Positions 1 to 7,541 of a stretch of 14,510 nucleotides of DNA are shown here, in pieces. The notes beneath the pieces were generated by a model. It ran no database searches, was not told the origin of the DNA, and saw only the letters and a list, made by a program, of their open reading frames with translations. The first letter of the stretch is position 1; every line of letters starts with the position of its first letter. Source of the DNA: Shewanella sp. Its GTDB lineage: Bacteria > Pseudomonadota > Gammaproteobacteria > Enterobacterales > Shewanellaceae. The translations under genes and the position numbers were made by a program. The stretch covers positions 1-14,510 of the forward strand of contig SDWK01000153.1 in the NCBI GenBank assembly GCA_004195335.1, given 5' to 3'.

Positions 1-1382
1 TGCTTTTGCTTGTCACTGTGTCGACCGAAGAGTTGCTTCCAACCCAGCGACCTCTCCTGCTTCGCCTTAGTTTTGAAATTCCCACCCTCAATCAAAATAC
101 GAACCTCTGTTTCACTATAGAGATACGGGGGATAAAACTGAGCTAGATATTGACGGGCAACCTGCAGGTAGATCTGTTTCTCACGGGCGCCTAACTGAGA
201 TAAATTTGCAGTTTTCTCGGTTGGAATGATCGCGTGGTGAGCATCGACTTTCTTATCATTCCACGCCTTAGATTTGATGCTGGTGTCTGGGGCTATCACG
301 TCCTCTAGAAGCTCTGCCGCACCAGCGGTTACCGCAGAAACGATCTGAGGGGCTTGTTGAAATTGTTCGGCAGGCAAATAACGGCTATCTGAACGTGGAT
401 AGGTGATCAACTTATGCCGTTCATAGAGAGTCTGGCAGGTATCGAGGACCTCTTTCGCACTCATGCCAAAGCGCTTGGCAGCATCGATCTGCAATGAAGA
501 TAGACTATACGGCAGCGGAGCATTTTGTTGCTTATCTTTCGCCAACACTAGAGTCACTTCGGCGGGTTTATTCGTAATTCGGCCGACAACGTTTTGCGCT
601 AAGCCTCTGGCGAGCACTCTTCCTTCTTCGTCCATATAAGGCTGGCAAGCCTCACTGGGTTGCCATTTCGCTTTAAATGCCTCCTTATTATCTGTTGTCA
701 GATTTGCCAATACCTCAAAGAAAGGTTTAGAGACGAAGTTAGCGATCTCTTCATCCCGCCTCACCACTAAACCCAGCAAAGGCGTTTGAACCCGACCAAC
801 GGAGAGCACACCTTGATAACCCACCTTACGTCCCTGAAGGGTATAGGCACGAGTCATATTCATGCCATAGAGCCAGTCTGCTCTGGAACGGGCCAAGGCA
901 GACGTCGATAAGGGGATAAATTCTCGATTACTGCGCATCTGCCCTAACGCACGTTTGACCGCCTGAGGGTTTAGATCGCTGATAAGCAAACGTTGAGTGC
1001 TATTAAGCTTGTCACCTTTAACGCCAAGGTGAGCAATCACTTCATCAACCAGTAATTGCCCTTCTCTGTCAGGGTCGCCTGCATTAACGAGTTGCGAAGC
1101 CTTTTTCACTAAGCCTCTTAATACGGTAAGTTGTGAGCGAGTTTTAGGCTTAGCTTTCATCTTCCATTGTTGCGGGATGATGGGAAGGTGTTCAAACTTC
1201 CAAGATTTGAATAGAGGATCGTATGCATCTGGTTCTGCTTGCTCTAACAAATGACCAATACACCATGAGACACAATCACCATTTGCAGCCATGATATGCC
1301 CATCACCTTTCTTATGAGGCTTAGGCAGTACATCGGCAATCGCACGACCAAGGGAGGGTTTTTCGGCAATATAGAGGATCAT
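1..1382 (-). CDS. topB: DNA topoisomerase III (3' end beyond the left edge)
   Basis: Type IA topoisomerase, which relaxes and decatenates DNA by single-strand passage. The minus strand is open from an ATG at 1382 to the left edge, giving 460 residues of a family that is usually about 640 long, so the C-terminal part is missing only because the window ends. The start MILYIAEKPSLGRAIADVLP is the typical TopB Toprim opening. The acidic metal motif DPDREG is near residues 103-108. The active-site segment KLITYPRSDSRYLP places the nucleophile at Tyr328, the same number as in E. coli TopB, which supports both frame and start. The Shine-Dalgarno is weak. A promoter-like sequence lies just upstream, so the gene is probably transcribed separately from the ion channel gene before it. 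No frameshift is visible. Confidence 0.95.
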   Translation of the reverse strand, partial: MILYIAEKPSLGRAIADVLPKPHKKGDGHIMAANGDCVSWCIGHLLEQAEPDAYDPLFKSWKFEHLPIIPQQWKMKAKPKTRSQLTVLRGLVKKASQLVNAGDPDREGQLLVDEVIAHLGVKGDKLNSTQRLLISDLNPQAVKRALGQMRSNREFIPLSTSALARSRADWLYGMNMTRAYTLQGRKVGYQGVLSVGRVQTPLLGLVVRRDEEIANFVSKPFFEVLANLTTDNKEAFKAKWQPSEACQPYMDEEGRVLARGLAQNVVGRITNKPAEVTLVLAKDKQQNAPLPYSLSSLQIDAAKRFGMSAKEVLDTCQTLYERHKLITYPRSDSRYLPAEQFQQAPQIVSAVTAGAAELLEDVIAPDTSIKSKAWNDKKVDAHHAIIPTEKTANLSQLGAREKQIYLQVARQYLAQFYPPYLYSETEVRILIEGGNFKTKAKQERSLGWKQLFGRHSDKQK

Positions 1383-1403
1383 CTTACAAGAAGCACCAAA
1401 CAC

Positions 1404-1432
1404 TGTATAAATTACCAGTAACTTTAGCTCAA
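1404..1432 (-). promoter_or_regulatory. Probable sigma70 promoter of topB
   Basis: Read on the minus strand, TTGAGC (1432-1427), a 17-bp spacer and TATACA (1409-1404) give 4/6 matches to each hexamer at ideal spacing. Transcription would start near 1397, leaving a leader of about 15 nt before the topB ATG. This is a pattern match only. Confidence 0.45.
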
Positions 1433-1547
1433 ACTCCTGTTTGCTGCAAGCCTGCTATTTAGTGTCTGGATGTTAGTCTTGCTGGTTCATCTCATCTAGT
1501 CAGCGATAGACTAATCGATATAAACAGGCCCACATGAGGGTAAAGCA

Positions 1548-2024
1548 TTACCTCGCTTGTTTTTGCTTTATGTGTTCAACATGCATGATCAACCCGTCAA
1601 CGGTCTCTTTCAACAGATCGAGTTCATCGATAGACAGATCGTTTAGTTGCTCGAGATTATACTCTATCGTATCGATAATCTGTTTATGAGGCCCCTGCAT
1701 TGGCCTCATAAAATAGGTGGTAACCGTCGCCACTATGGTGCCAAAGAACAACATGGAACCTATGACTATCCAGATCCCTCCGATAAAATGAGCAGCGCCG
1801 GAGACGGGAGCATCTGCGATTCCGGCAGTGGAAAATGCGGCAATTCCCCAATAAAGCGCATCGCCATAAGTTTGTATTGATGAGTTTTCGGCATTTGACT
1901 CAAAAAAATACAAACCGGCAGAAAAGATGAGCCATAGAGAAATTAACAGCGCCAACATTTCCACAAAAGGAGTATGAATAGAGATATCTTTGATAAATAA
2001 TGCTGAACGTTTGGTTTTTTTCAT
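1548..2024 (-). CDS. Small two-transmembrane ion channel protein with divergent selectivity filter
   Basis: A 158-residue membrane protein with the plan of a two-helix potassium channel subunit (Ion_trans_2-like): TM1 at about residues 20-41, a pore helix and filter at 52-72, and TM2 at about 79-105. A charged C-terminal tail (110-158) is probably helical and coiled. Such subunits usually form tetramers in the inner membrane. The pore segment ALYWGIAAFSTAGIADAP aligns with the usual T-V-G-Y-G-D filter as T66-A-G-I-A-D71, so Tyr is replaced by Ile and the second Gly by Ala. Potassium selectivity is therefore uncertain. The ATG at 2024 has only a poor Shine-Dalgarno. The purF terminator lies upstream and topB follows after 165 bp. 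The family fold is likely; the conducted ion is not known. Confidence 0.8.
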   Translation of the reverse strand: MKKTKRSALFIKDISIHTPFVEMLALLISLWLIFSAGLYFFESNAENSSIQTYGDALYWGIAAFSTAGIADAPVSGAAHFIGGIWIVIGSMLFFGTIVATVTTYFMRPMQGPHKQIIDTIEYNLEQLNDLSIDELDLLKETVDGLIMHVEHIKQKQAR

Positions 2025-2064
2025 GCGCTACACCATCAGATAGGAACGAGTCGGTTCATCTATA

Positions 2065-2093
2065 ACTTTAGATTCACCACTTTATATATTCAA
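2065..2093 (-). promoter_or_regulatory. Possible promoter of the ion channel gene
   Basis: On the minus strand TTGAAT (2093-2088), 17 bp and TAAAGT (2070-2065) form a plausible sigma70 pair (4/6 each) about 40 nt before the channel ATG and after the purF terminator. The surrounding DNA is AT-rich, so a chance match is possible. Confidence 0.3.
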
Positions 2094-2141
2094 GATAAAT
2101 ACAAAACGGCTGTCGATAGCTCTCAACAAATATTGAGCCAT

Positions 2142-2177
2142 AAAAAAAGCCAGCTCCGATTAAGGACGCTGGCTTTT
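2142..2177 (-). terminator. Rho-independent terminator after purF
   Basis: The inverted repeat GCCAGC (2149-2154) / GCTGGC (2168-2173) is extended inward by TCC/GGA with one bulged base. A run of seven A on the left becomes a seven-T tract on the minus strand directly after the stem. It lies about 70 bp past the purF stop. Four T on the right give weaker activity for the plus strand. Confidence 0.9.
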
Positions 2178-2243
2178 AACTATCTCACTTCATTACACCT
2201 TCAGCAGAGCTAAGATGCGATGCGATGCTGACCCTTCATCCGA

Positions 2244-3758
2244 TTAGGGATGGCAGACGTTGTGTAGCTCTATGTTAGTGCCGATATCTTTACTGCGATT
2301 AGCCTTAGCATCATCGTTACGCAACTGAGTAATATGATCGAGGTAATCCTGATCGACATCGTTGGTAATATAATTACCGTCAAAAACGGAGGTCTCGAAA
2401 CGCTTAATTTCAGGGTTTTCCATGCGAACAGCTTCGATAAGATCTTCCAGATCCTGAAAAATCATCCCATCGGCACCGATCATCTTGCTGATCTCATCCA
2501 CATCACGACCATGAGCAATCAGCTCCGCAGTCGTAGGCATATCGATACCATAGACGTTAGGGAAACGAATTTCAGGGGCCGCAGAAGCGAAGTACACTTT
2601 TTTAGCTCCCGCGTCACGTGCCATCTCAATGATCTGCTCAGATGTCGTACCGCGCACTACAGAATCATCGACCAAGAGTACGTTCTTACCCTTAAACTCG
2701 ACGCCGATGGCATTGAGTTTACGACGAACAGACTTCTTACGCTCCTGTTGGCCCGGCATGATAAAAGTACGACCAATATAACGGTTCTTAACGAAGCCCT
2801 GACGGTAAGGCAGGTCCAGGTTACGGGCTATTTCTAACGCGGTATCACACGAGGTTTCCGGAATAGGAATAACCACATCGATGTCGTGATCTTCCCACTC
2901 TTTCTTTATCTTTTCGCCAAGCATAGAACCCATGTTGACACGGCTGCCATAGACAGAAATCTTATCTATGGTCGAATCCGGGCGAGCAAAGTAAACAAAC
3001 TCAAACAAACAAGGCGCGTAGCTTGGAGACTCGGAACATTGGCGAGTAAATAACTGGCCATCCAGAGTAATATAGATAGCTTCACCCGGCGCCACATCAC
3101 GCATCAACTCAAAGCCTACAGCATCGAGTGCAACACTTTCAGAGGCCACCATATACTCGGTACCACTTTCCGTTTCATGCTTACCCAGCACGAGCGGGCG
3201 AATGCCAAACGGGTCACGAAATGCAACCAGTCCCTGGCCTACGATAAGTGCTGCAACCGCATAAGCACCACGCGTCAATGAGTGAACATTAGCAATGGCA
3301 TCAAACACTTCATCTTCAGACAAGACTTGGCTATCGCAGTGCTGCAACTCATCGGCTAGCAGATTAAGTAACACTTCTGAATCCGATGTGGTGTTGATAT
3401 GGCGGCGCTGTTTAACCAACCGCTCTTGCAACTCAAGAGTATTGGTTAAATTACCATTATGAGCCAATGAAATACCAAAGGGGGAGTTAACATAAAAAGG
3501 CTGAGCTTCTGATGCGCTAGAGCTACCAGCAGTAGGATAACGGACATGCCCGATCCCCGTAGTGCCTTGCAGACGTTGCATATGTTTAACTTCGAATACG
3601 TCTTTTACCAGACCATTGGCTTTACGTAATCTAAACGCACTTCCATCAACAGTCACGATACCAGCAGCATCTTGGCCGCGATGCTGGAGTACAGTTAATG
3701 CATCATAGATAGTCTGATTAACCGATGTTCGGCCAACTATTCCGACGATACCACACAT
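2244..3758 (-). CDS. purF: Amidophosphoribosyltransferase
   Basis: Catalyses the first committed step of purine synthesis: PRPP plus glutamine gives phosphoribosylamine, glutamate and pyrophosphate, in the cytoplasm. The 504-residue length matches the roughly 505 of E. coli PurF. The protein opens MCGIVGIVG, so Cys2 is the N-terminal nucleophile of the glutaminase domain after Met removal. [10 protein letters not shown] and GHVRYPTAG are further class II amidotransferase motifs. The C-terminal phosphoribosyltransferase domain carries the PRPP loop [18 protein letters not shown] Shine-Dalgarno (GAGGA) lies 9 nt before the ATG. cvpA is 101 bp upstream with no terminator between, so dedD-cvpA-purF is probably one transcript that stops at 2142-2177. 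Confidence 0.98.
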   Translation of the reverse strand: MCGIVGIVGRTSVNQTIYDALTVLQHRGQDAAGIVTVDGSAFRLRKANGLVKDVFEVKHMQRLQGTTGIGHVRYPTAGSSSASEAQPFYVNSPFGISLAHNGNLTNTLELQERLVKQRRHINTTSDSEVLLNLLADELQHCDSQVLSEDEVFDAIANVHSLTRGAYAVAALIVGQGLVAFRDPFGIRPLVLGKHETESGTEYMVASESVALDAVGFELMRDVAPGEAIYITLDGQLFTRQCSESPSYAPCLFEFVYFARPDSTIDKISVYGSRVNMGSMLGEKIKKEWEDHDIDVVIPIPETSCDTALEIARNLDLPYRQGFVKNRYIGRTFIMPGQQERKKSVRRKLNAIGVEFKGKNVLLVDDSVVRGTTSEQIIEMARDAGAKKVYFASAAPEIRFPNVYGIDMPTTAELIAHGRDVDEISKMIGADGMIFQDLEDLIEAVRMENPEIKRFETSVFDGNYITNDVDQDYLDHITQLRNDDAKANRSKDIGTNIELHNVCHP

Positions 3759-3859
3759 GGGTAGGCTTCCTCATTGTAAGATGTTCTGATAATTATAATC
3801 TTGAGCCACTAAAAGCCTGACAGAGCGCTGGCAGTAACATGATAATGCTTATATGCATT

Positions 3860-4348
3860 TTATATTTTGGGTACAAAGCTAGACGTGTTTTCAATGTAGT
3901 CAAAAAACCACTGAATAACGACGCCAAATTCGGGCACGAGTTTTGAACTCTGCCACCAATCTGTATTGGGTGCTCCAGTAAAAGCATCCATAAAAAAGAG
4001 TAAAGCACTTACAATTAAGGCGCCCCTTAAGGCACCAAAGCAGAGTCCGAGGACTCTATCCGTTCCCGATAAACCAGTTTTATCGACGAGCTGACCGAGG
4101 AGATAATTCACCAAGGCACCAAGAATCAATGTCGCGACAAAAAGAATCGCTATAGCGACACCGTTGCGGAGCATCTCATCTTGCATTTGGGTTAGGTATA
4201 CAGCGAGGTCCTGATAAAATTGACTCGCAACGAAAAAAGCAGCAAACCAAACCACGAGGGACATGGCTTCTTTTGCAAAGCCGCGAAGCAGACTAATTAA
4301 AGTCGATACTCCGATAACGGTGATTATAGCGTAATCAATCCAAACCAT
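3860..4348 (-). CDS. cvpA: CvpA family membrane protein
   Basis: A 162-residue inner-membrane protein, equal in length to E. coli CvpA, which is needed for colicin V production and lies directly upstream of purF there as here. Four hydrophobic segments are seen, near residues 4-22, 28-46, 65-85 and 103-122, with a polar C-terminal tail. The N-terminus WIDYAIITVIGVSTLISLLRG and the segment DRVLGLCFGALRG are typical of the family. The molecular function is unsettled. The ATG at 4348 has a weak Shine-Dalgarno. The conserved pairing with purF supports co-transcription. Confidence 0.95.
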   Translation of the reverse strand: MVWIDYAIITVIGVSTLISLLRGFAKEAMSLVVWFAAFFVASQFYQDLAVYLTQMQDEMLRNGVAIAILFVATLILGALVNYLLGQLVDKTGLSGTDRVLGLCFGALRGALIVSALLFFMDAFTGAPNTDWWQSSKLVPEFGVVIQWFFDYIENTSSFVPKI

Positions 4349-4404
4349 TGAAAAGGTGATCCAGCATAGGGGTTAAGACGGCGCGATCTTACCAGAGACT
4401 GAGC

Positions 4405-4431
4405 ATATTCTCACCCCATTGATGAGAATAT
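4405..4431 (-). other. AT-rich hairpin between dedD and cvpA
   Basis: A perfect 9-bp inverted repeat, ATATTCTCA (4405-4413) and TGAGAATAT (4423-4431), with a 9-nt loop, lies in the 113-bp gap between the dedD stop and the cvpA start. No T-tract follows it on either strand, so it does not look like a terminator. It could be an mRNA processing or stability element or an operator. The function is unknown. Confidence 0.45.
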
Positions 4432-4461
4432 ATTGTTTCTGTTTCTGATTTCAGATTTTGC

Positions 4462-5076
4462 TTAAGAAGCCGTTGGGTTGTAGTCGACGATACGGCCTTT
4501 TAACTTTGTCAGCTTTTCAATGCCTGATTGAAGAGACTGCAATTTTGATTTCGACAGTTCAGGTCCAACAAACACCTTAGTTAGCTTGCCATCTATCGGC
4601 GTTACTGGAAGTGTATAGGCATTAAAGCCTTTCACTCTCAGCTGCTTTACCAGCCCTTTAACATTGGCCGCATTATTAAAGCTGCCCAGCTGCAAGGTAT
4701 AGGCTGATGAGATGTTAACGACAGGTTTATTCTTAGTCTGTGCAACAACTTTCTCAGGCTCCGTCTTTTTTGTACTCTCACGGACGGTTCCTTTTTGCTC
4801 TGTGGGCTTTTCAGCGCCAGCATCATTGGTGGTCTGCTCAGAAGAGGTCGACTCCACATTTGTTGAATCAAATGCTTGCTCTTTTTCACTCAGATCTAAT
4901 GCCACTAAGGCTTCATCAGGAAGGGAGGCTGATTCAACCTCGGGTCTGAGTGGGATCTCAGAGAACTCCTCTACTTGATGCTCTTTTTTGCCATCTAAAA
5001 TATCGGGCAAAAAAATGACACCTAAGGCAACGAGCACGATGACACCAACGAGACGGTTCTGAAAATGACTAGACAA
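4462..5076 (-). CDS. dedD: DedD-like SPOR domain cell-division protein, TTG start
   Basis: A 204-residue bitopic inner-membrane protein. A short cytoplasmic N-terminus is followed by one membrane segment (about 8-25, LVGVIVLVALGVIFLPDILDG), a low-complexity acidic and Thr/Lys-rich linker (about 30-120) and a C-terminal SPOR domain (about 124-202, starting YTLQLGSFNNAANVKGLV). SPOR domains bind denuded septal peptidoglycan, and DedD in E. coli is a divisome protein. The start codon is TTG: the codon at 5076-5074 reads TTG on the minus strand, with AAAGGA 7 nt upstream and the typical DedD N-terminus right after it. The gene sits between folC and cvpA as in related genomes. A probable promoter and two hairpins precede it. 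Confidence 0.93.
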   Translation of the reverse strand: MSSHFQNRLVGVIVLVALGVIFLPDILDGKKEHQVEEFSEIPLRPEVESASLPDEALVALDLSEKEQAFDSTNVESTSSEQTTNDAGAEKPTEQKGTVRESTKKTEPEKVVAQTKNKPVVNISSAYTLQLGSFNNAANVKGLVKQLRVKGFNAYTLPVTPIDGKLTKVFVGPELSKSKLQSLQSGIEKLTKLKGRIVDYNPTAS

Positions 5077-5090
5077 TTTTTTATCCTTTG

Positions 5091-5130
5091 ATAGATCTGC
5101 TAAGCAGATCTATTCATGCCACTGCGTGGC
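5091..5130 (-). promoter_or_regulatory. Two adjacent hairpins in the dedD leader
   Basis: A perfect 10-bp stem, ATAGATCTGC (5091-5100) / GCAGATCTAT (5104-5113), has a three-base loop and ends only about 14 nt before the TTG start, next to the Shine-Dalgarno. A second hairpin, GCCAC (5118-5122) / GTGGC (5126-5130), stands beside it. No T-tract follows. Both fall within the predicted 5' UTR of the dedD-cvpA-purF transcript. They could modulate translation or mRNA stability; this is inferred from symmetry alone. Confidence 0.5.
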
Positions 5131-5147
5131 GTTATTGTAAGTAAATT

Positions 5148-5177
5148 TTTATACATCTTTATTGAAACGGATTCAAT
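5148..5177 (-). promoter_or_regulatory. Probable promoter of dedD-cvpA-purF with overlapping symmetric site
   Basis: On the minus strand TTGAAT (5176-5171), exactly 17 bp and TATAAA (5153-5148) form a good sigma70 promoter (4/6 and 5/6 matches). Transcription would start near 5141, about 65 nt before dedD. An inverted repeat ATTGAA-n5-TTCAAT (5161-5177) overlaps the -35 box and spacer, the usual place for a repressor site. Its centre AAACGGATTC faintly resembles a PurR box, but the outer positions do not fit. Binding by PurR is only a guess. Confidence 0.5.
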
Positions 5178-5213
5178 CACAAAGCTAACCAGAAAAACCA
5201 CAAACCACGACAT

Positions 5214-6479
5214 TCATGCCATGCCTATCTGAAGATCTTTAAACTCTGCAACCGTGTAAAAAGAGCCAAAGACAATAACCAAATCCTCATCAGTAACCTC
5301 TGACGAAATCGCCTGCCAGGCTAACTCGACACTGTCATATGTATGCGCGTCACACTGAGTCGTTAATGCCCCTCTCAATGCCTCGACTGACGCACTTCGT
5401 TCAGTTTGCAATGCTGTAAACGACCAGAGATCGACGAGAGGAGCGAGGGTTTGAATCACTTCAGTGCAATCTTTATCTTTTAGCATGCCACATAACGCAA
5501 ATAAACGCTTAGGTTTATACGCTTCGAGGCGGCTCGCCAAATAACGTGCGGCATGGGGATTATGAGCCACGTCGAGCAGAACCAAAGGGGCCTGACTGAC
5601 CATTTCCAATCGACCACCCAACCTCGCCTCCCCAATCGCCTTTTTTATCACATCCACGGACAATTGTGGCCAGCCATGTTCAATCACCGCCAAGGCGGTG
5701 GCTGCATTGGGGAGCGGTAATTGAGGCAGAGGGATGTTATCGAGTGTCAGTATCTGGCCATTAAACTGCCATGTCTGAGAGCGTGAGTCTACTTGATAAT
5801 TGAATGCTTGATTAACCCGGTAAAGATTTGCTCCCACCTCGTTTGCAACACTGAAAATAGAATCAGGCATATTAGGCTCACCGACAATGGCAGGCTTTGA
5901 GTTGCGAAAAATACCGGCTTTCTCACGGCCAACCGACTCGCACGTGTCCCCAAGATATTCCTGATGGTCGAGATCTATCGACGTCACCACAGCAATGTCG
6001 GCATCGATAATGTTGGTCGCATCTAAGCGCCCGCCTAACCCAACTTCCAGCAAGATAACATCGGGGGCGGCGGCTTTGAAAATATAGAGGCCTGCCAGAG
6101 TGGCAAATTCGAAGAAACTCAATGAGATTTCATGTCGCGCACAGTTGATGGCTTCGAAGGCTTCAATCAAGGCTGAATCGGCAGCATCATCACCATTAAT
6201 ACGAACTCGTTCGTTATAATTGACCATATGGGGCGAGCTGTAGACACCAACACTTAAACCCGAACCCAGTAGGATCTGCTCGATGAAGGCGCACGTCGTC
6301 CCCTTGCCATTGGTCCCTGCAACAGTGACCACTTGAGTTCCGGGTAATTCCCTTAACTCCAGTCGATCGGCAACCTCAGATACGCGGCTCAGCCCCATCT
6401 CAATTTCGGTAGGATGGATAGCTAAAAGATAATCCAACCAAATAGCTAAACTTGCATCTTTAACAGGAGCTTTAGGCAT
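5214..6479 (-). CDS. folC: Dihydrofolate synthase / folylpolyglutamate synthase
   Basis: An ATP-dependent cytoplasmic ligase that adds glutamate to dihydropteroate and then to folates. The 421 residues match the bifunctional bacterial FolC. The Mur-ligase-type P-loop VTVAGTNGKGTTCAFIE is at residues 51-67, followed by GVYSSPHMVNYNERVRI, the metal and ATP region ILLEVGLGGRLDATNI, GREKAGIFR, and the C-terminal glutamate-domain motif LLDVAHNPHAARYL. The ATG at 6479 has a weak Shine-Dalgarno in AT-rich DNA. truA ends 76 bp upstream with no terminator between, so the two are probably co-transcribed. The unusual point is what is missing: accD, normally next to folC, is not here. Confidence 0.97.
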   Translation of the reverse strand: MPKAPVKDASLAIWLDYLLAIHPTEIEMGLSRVSEVADRLELRELPGTQVVTVAGTNGKGTTCAFIEQILLGSGLSVGVYSSPHMVNYNERVRINGDDAADSALIEAFEAINCARHEISLSFFEFATLAGLYIFKAAAPDVILLEVGLGGRLDATNIIDADIAVVTSIDLDHQEYLGDTCESVGREKAGIFRNSKPAIVGEPNMPDSIFSVANEVGANLYRVNQAFNYQVDSRSQTWQFNGQILTLDNIPLPQLPLPNAATALAVIEHGWPQLSVDVIKKAIGEARLGGRLEMVSQAPLVLLDVAHNPHAARYLASRLEAYKPKRLFALCGMLKDKDCTEVIQTLAPLVDLWSFTALQTERSASVEALRGALTTQCDAHTYDSVELAWQAISSEVTDEDLVIVFGSFYTVAEFKDLQIGMA

Positions 6480-6555
6480 AAATTTATAATTCTTAATTAA
6501 TCACTCAAAAATATCACTACGCGATGGTATGAATCAGAGATGCATCGCCGATCTA

Positions 6556-7341
6556 TTAATCCAACATAAACAGCGGGCCCAAGGCGAGCTTAGGCAGCTC
6601 GTAGCGCTCAGGGTATGTTACATCGACCATATATAATCCATTAGGCTTAGCCGTGGGTGCGGCCTTGCTTCTGTCTTTTAAAGCCAGCAAGTCAATTATC
6701 CACTCTGGTTGCTGTTTCCCCAAGCCAATCTCTAACAATGTACCGACGACATTACGTACCATATGGTGCAGGAAAGCATTCGCCTTAATATCGACACAGA
6801 TATACATGCCCTGACGCGTTACATTGACTTCGTGAACACTCCTGACAGGCGACTTAGATTGACAATGGAGCGCCCTGAAACTGGTAAAATCGTGCTCACC
6901 GACAAACAGCTGTGCAGCCTGATGCATAATCTTTTCATCGATCTTGCCCCGATAGTGGCTTACACCCGAACGTAAGATACCCGGACGAAGTTCATAGTTA
7001 TAAATCATGTATCGGTAGCGTCTTGCTGTCGCCGAGAAACGAGCATGAAACTCATCATCGACAATCTTTACCCATCTTACGGCAATATCGTCGGGTAAAT
7101 TAACATTCACACCTAAGGTCCAGGCCGAATCTTTACGTATCGCATTCGTTTCAAAGTGAACAACCTGGCCAGTTGCATGAACGCCTGCGTCGGTTCTTCC
7201 CGCACAGTGAACCGTAATAGGCTCATTGGCCACCTTAGACAGGGCTCGCTCTACCTGAGCTTGAACTGAATCCACTTCAGCCTGTCGTTGCCAGCCAAAA
7301 TACTGACGGCCATCATATTCGATACCTAACGCTACTCGCAT
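6556..7341 (-). CDS. truA: tRNA pseudouridine(38-40) synthase
   Basis: Isomerises uridines 38-40 in the anticodon arm of many tRNAs to pseudouridine. At 261 residues it is about the usual size. The N-terminus [17 protein letters not shown] and the catalytic motif [15 protein letters not shown] with Asp51 are clear. [18 protein letters not shown] and the C-terminal [21 protein letters not shown] are further TruA signatures. AGAGG lies 4 nt before the ATG at 7341. The strong terminator of fimV lies upstream, so truA needs its own promoter, and a candidate is seen at 7474-7482. The leader between holds a long palindrome. The 3' neighbour is folC rather than the expected accD. Confidence 0.97.
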   Translation of the reverse strand: MRVALGIEYDGRQYFGWQRQAEVDSVQAQVERALSKVANEPITVHCAGRTDAGVHATGQVVHFETNAIRKDSAWTLGVNVNLPDDIAVRWVKIVDDEFHARFSATARRYRYMIYNYELRPGILRSGVSHYRGKIDEKIMHQAAQLFVGEHDFTSFRALHCQSKSPVRSVHEVNVTRQGMYICVDIKANAFLHHMVRNVVGTLLEIGLGKQQPEWIIDLLALKDRSKAAPTAKPNGLYMVDVTYPERYELPKLALGPLFMLD

Positions 7342-7399
7342 ACAACCTCTTTGAACATTTTAACCATCGACCCGCAAATCGAGCCAACAACAATATAAC

Positions 7400-7455
7400 T
7401 ATACCCAAGCCACTTCAAAATGCTCAATCCTGCATTTCGAGGTCGTTTGGGTATA
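7400..7455. repeat. 56-bp imperfect palindrome in the truA leader
   Basis: Two 24-nt arms, 7400-7423 and 7432-7455, are inverted repeats matching at 20 of 24 positions around an 8-nt loop. Some mismatches are G-U compatible in RNA. The outer ends read TATACCCAA and TTGGGTATA, and the inner ends AAATGC and GCATTT. From memory, intergenic palindromes with this end sequence are scattered in Vibrio and Shewanella chromosomes, so this is probably a dispersed REP-like element. Only one copy is in the window. It would be transcribed from the candidate truA promoter. No T-tract follows. Confidence 0.7.
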
Positions 7456-7473
7456 ACCTAGTTTTGGCGCAGG

Positions 7474-7482
7474 ATTCTAGCA
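7474..7482 (-). promoter_or_regulatory. Possible extended -10 promoter of truA
   Basis: On the minus strand TGC-TAGAAT (7482-7474) is an extended -10 element, placed just after the fimV terminator. The -35 region falls in the T-tract and is not recognisable. Transcription would begin near 7467 and pass through the palindrome at 7400-7455 before truA. Confidence 0.4.
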
Positions 7483-7496
7483 TATTGTCCCATAAT

Positions 7497-7521
7497 AAAA
7501 AACGGCGCTTAACGCGCCGTT
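7497..7521 (-). terminator. Rho-independent terminator after fimV
   Basis: The 8-bp stem AACGGCGC (7501-7508) / GCGCCGTT (7514-7521) has a 5-nt loop. A run of A at 7497-7502 gives a six-T tract on the minus strand, 20 bp past the fimV stop. Confidence 0.9.
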
Positions 7522-7541
7522 CTTAGAAAGATTGAGACAAG

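Noticed and set aside
4405..4431. Hairpin between dedD and cvpA read as a terminator
   Set aside because: The stem is AT-rich and lacks a following T-tract on the minus strand; cvpA and purF still need a transcript from upstream.
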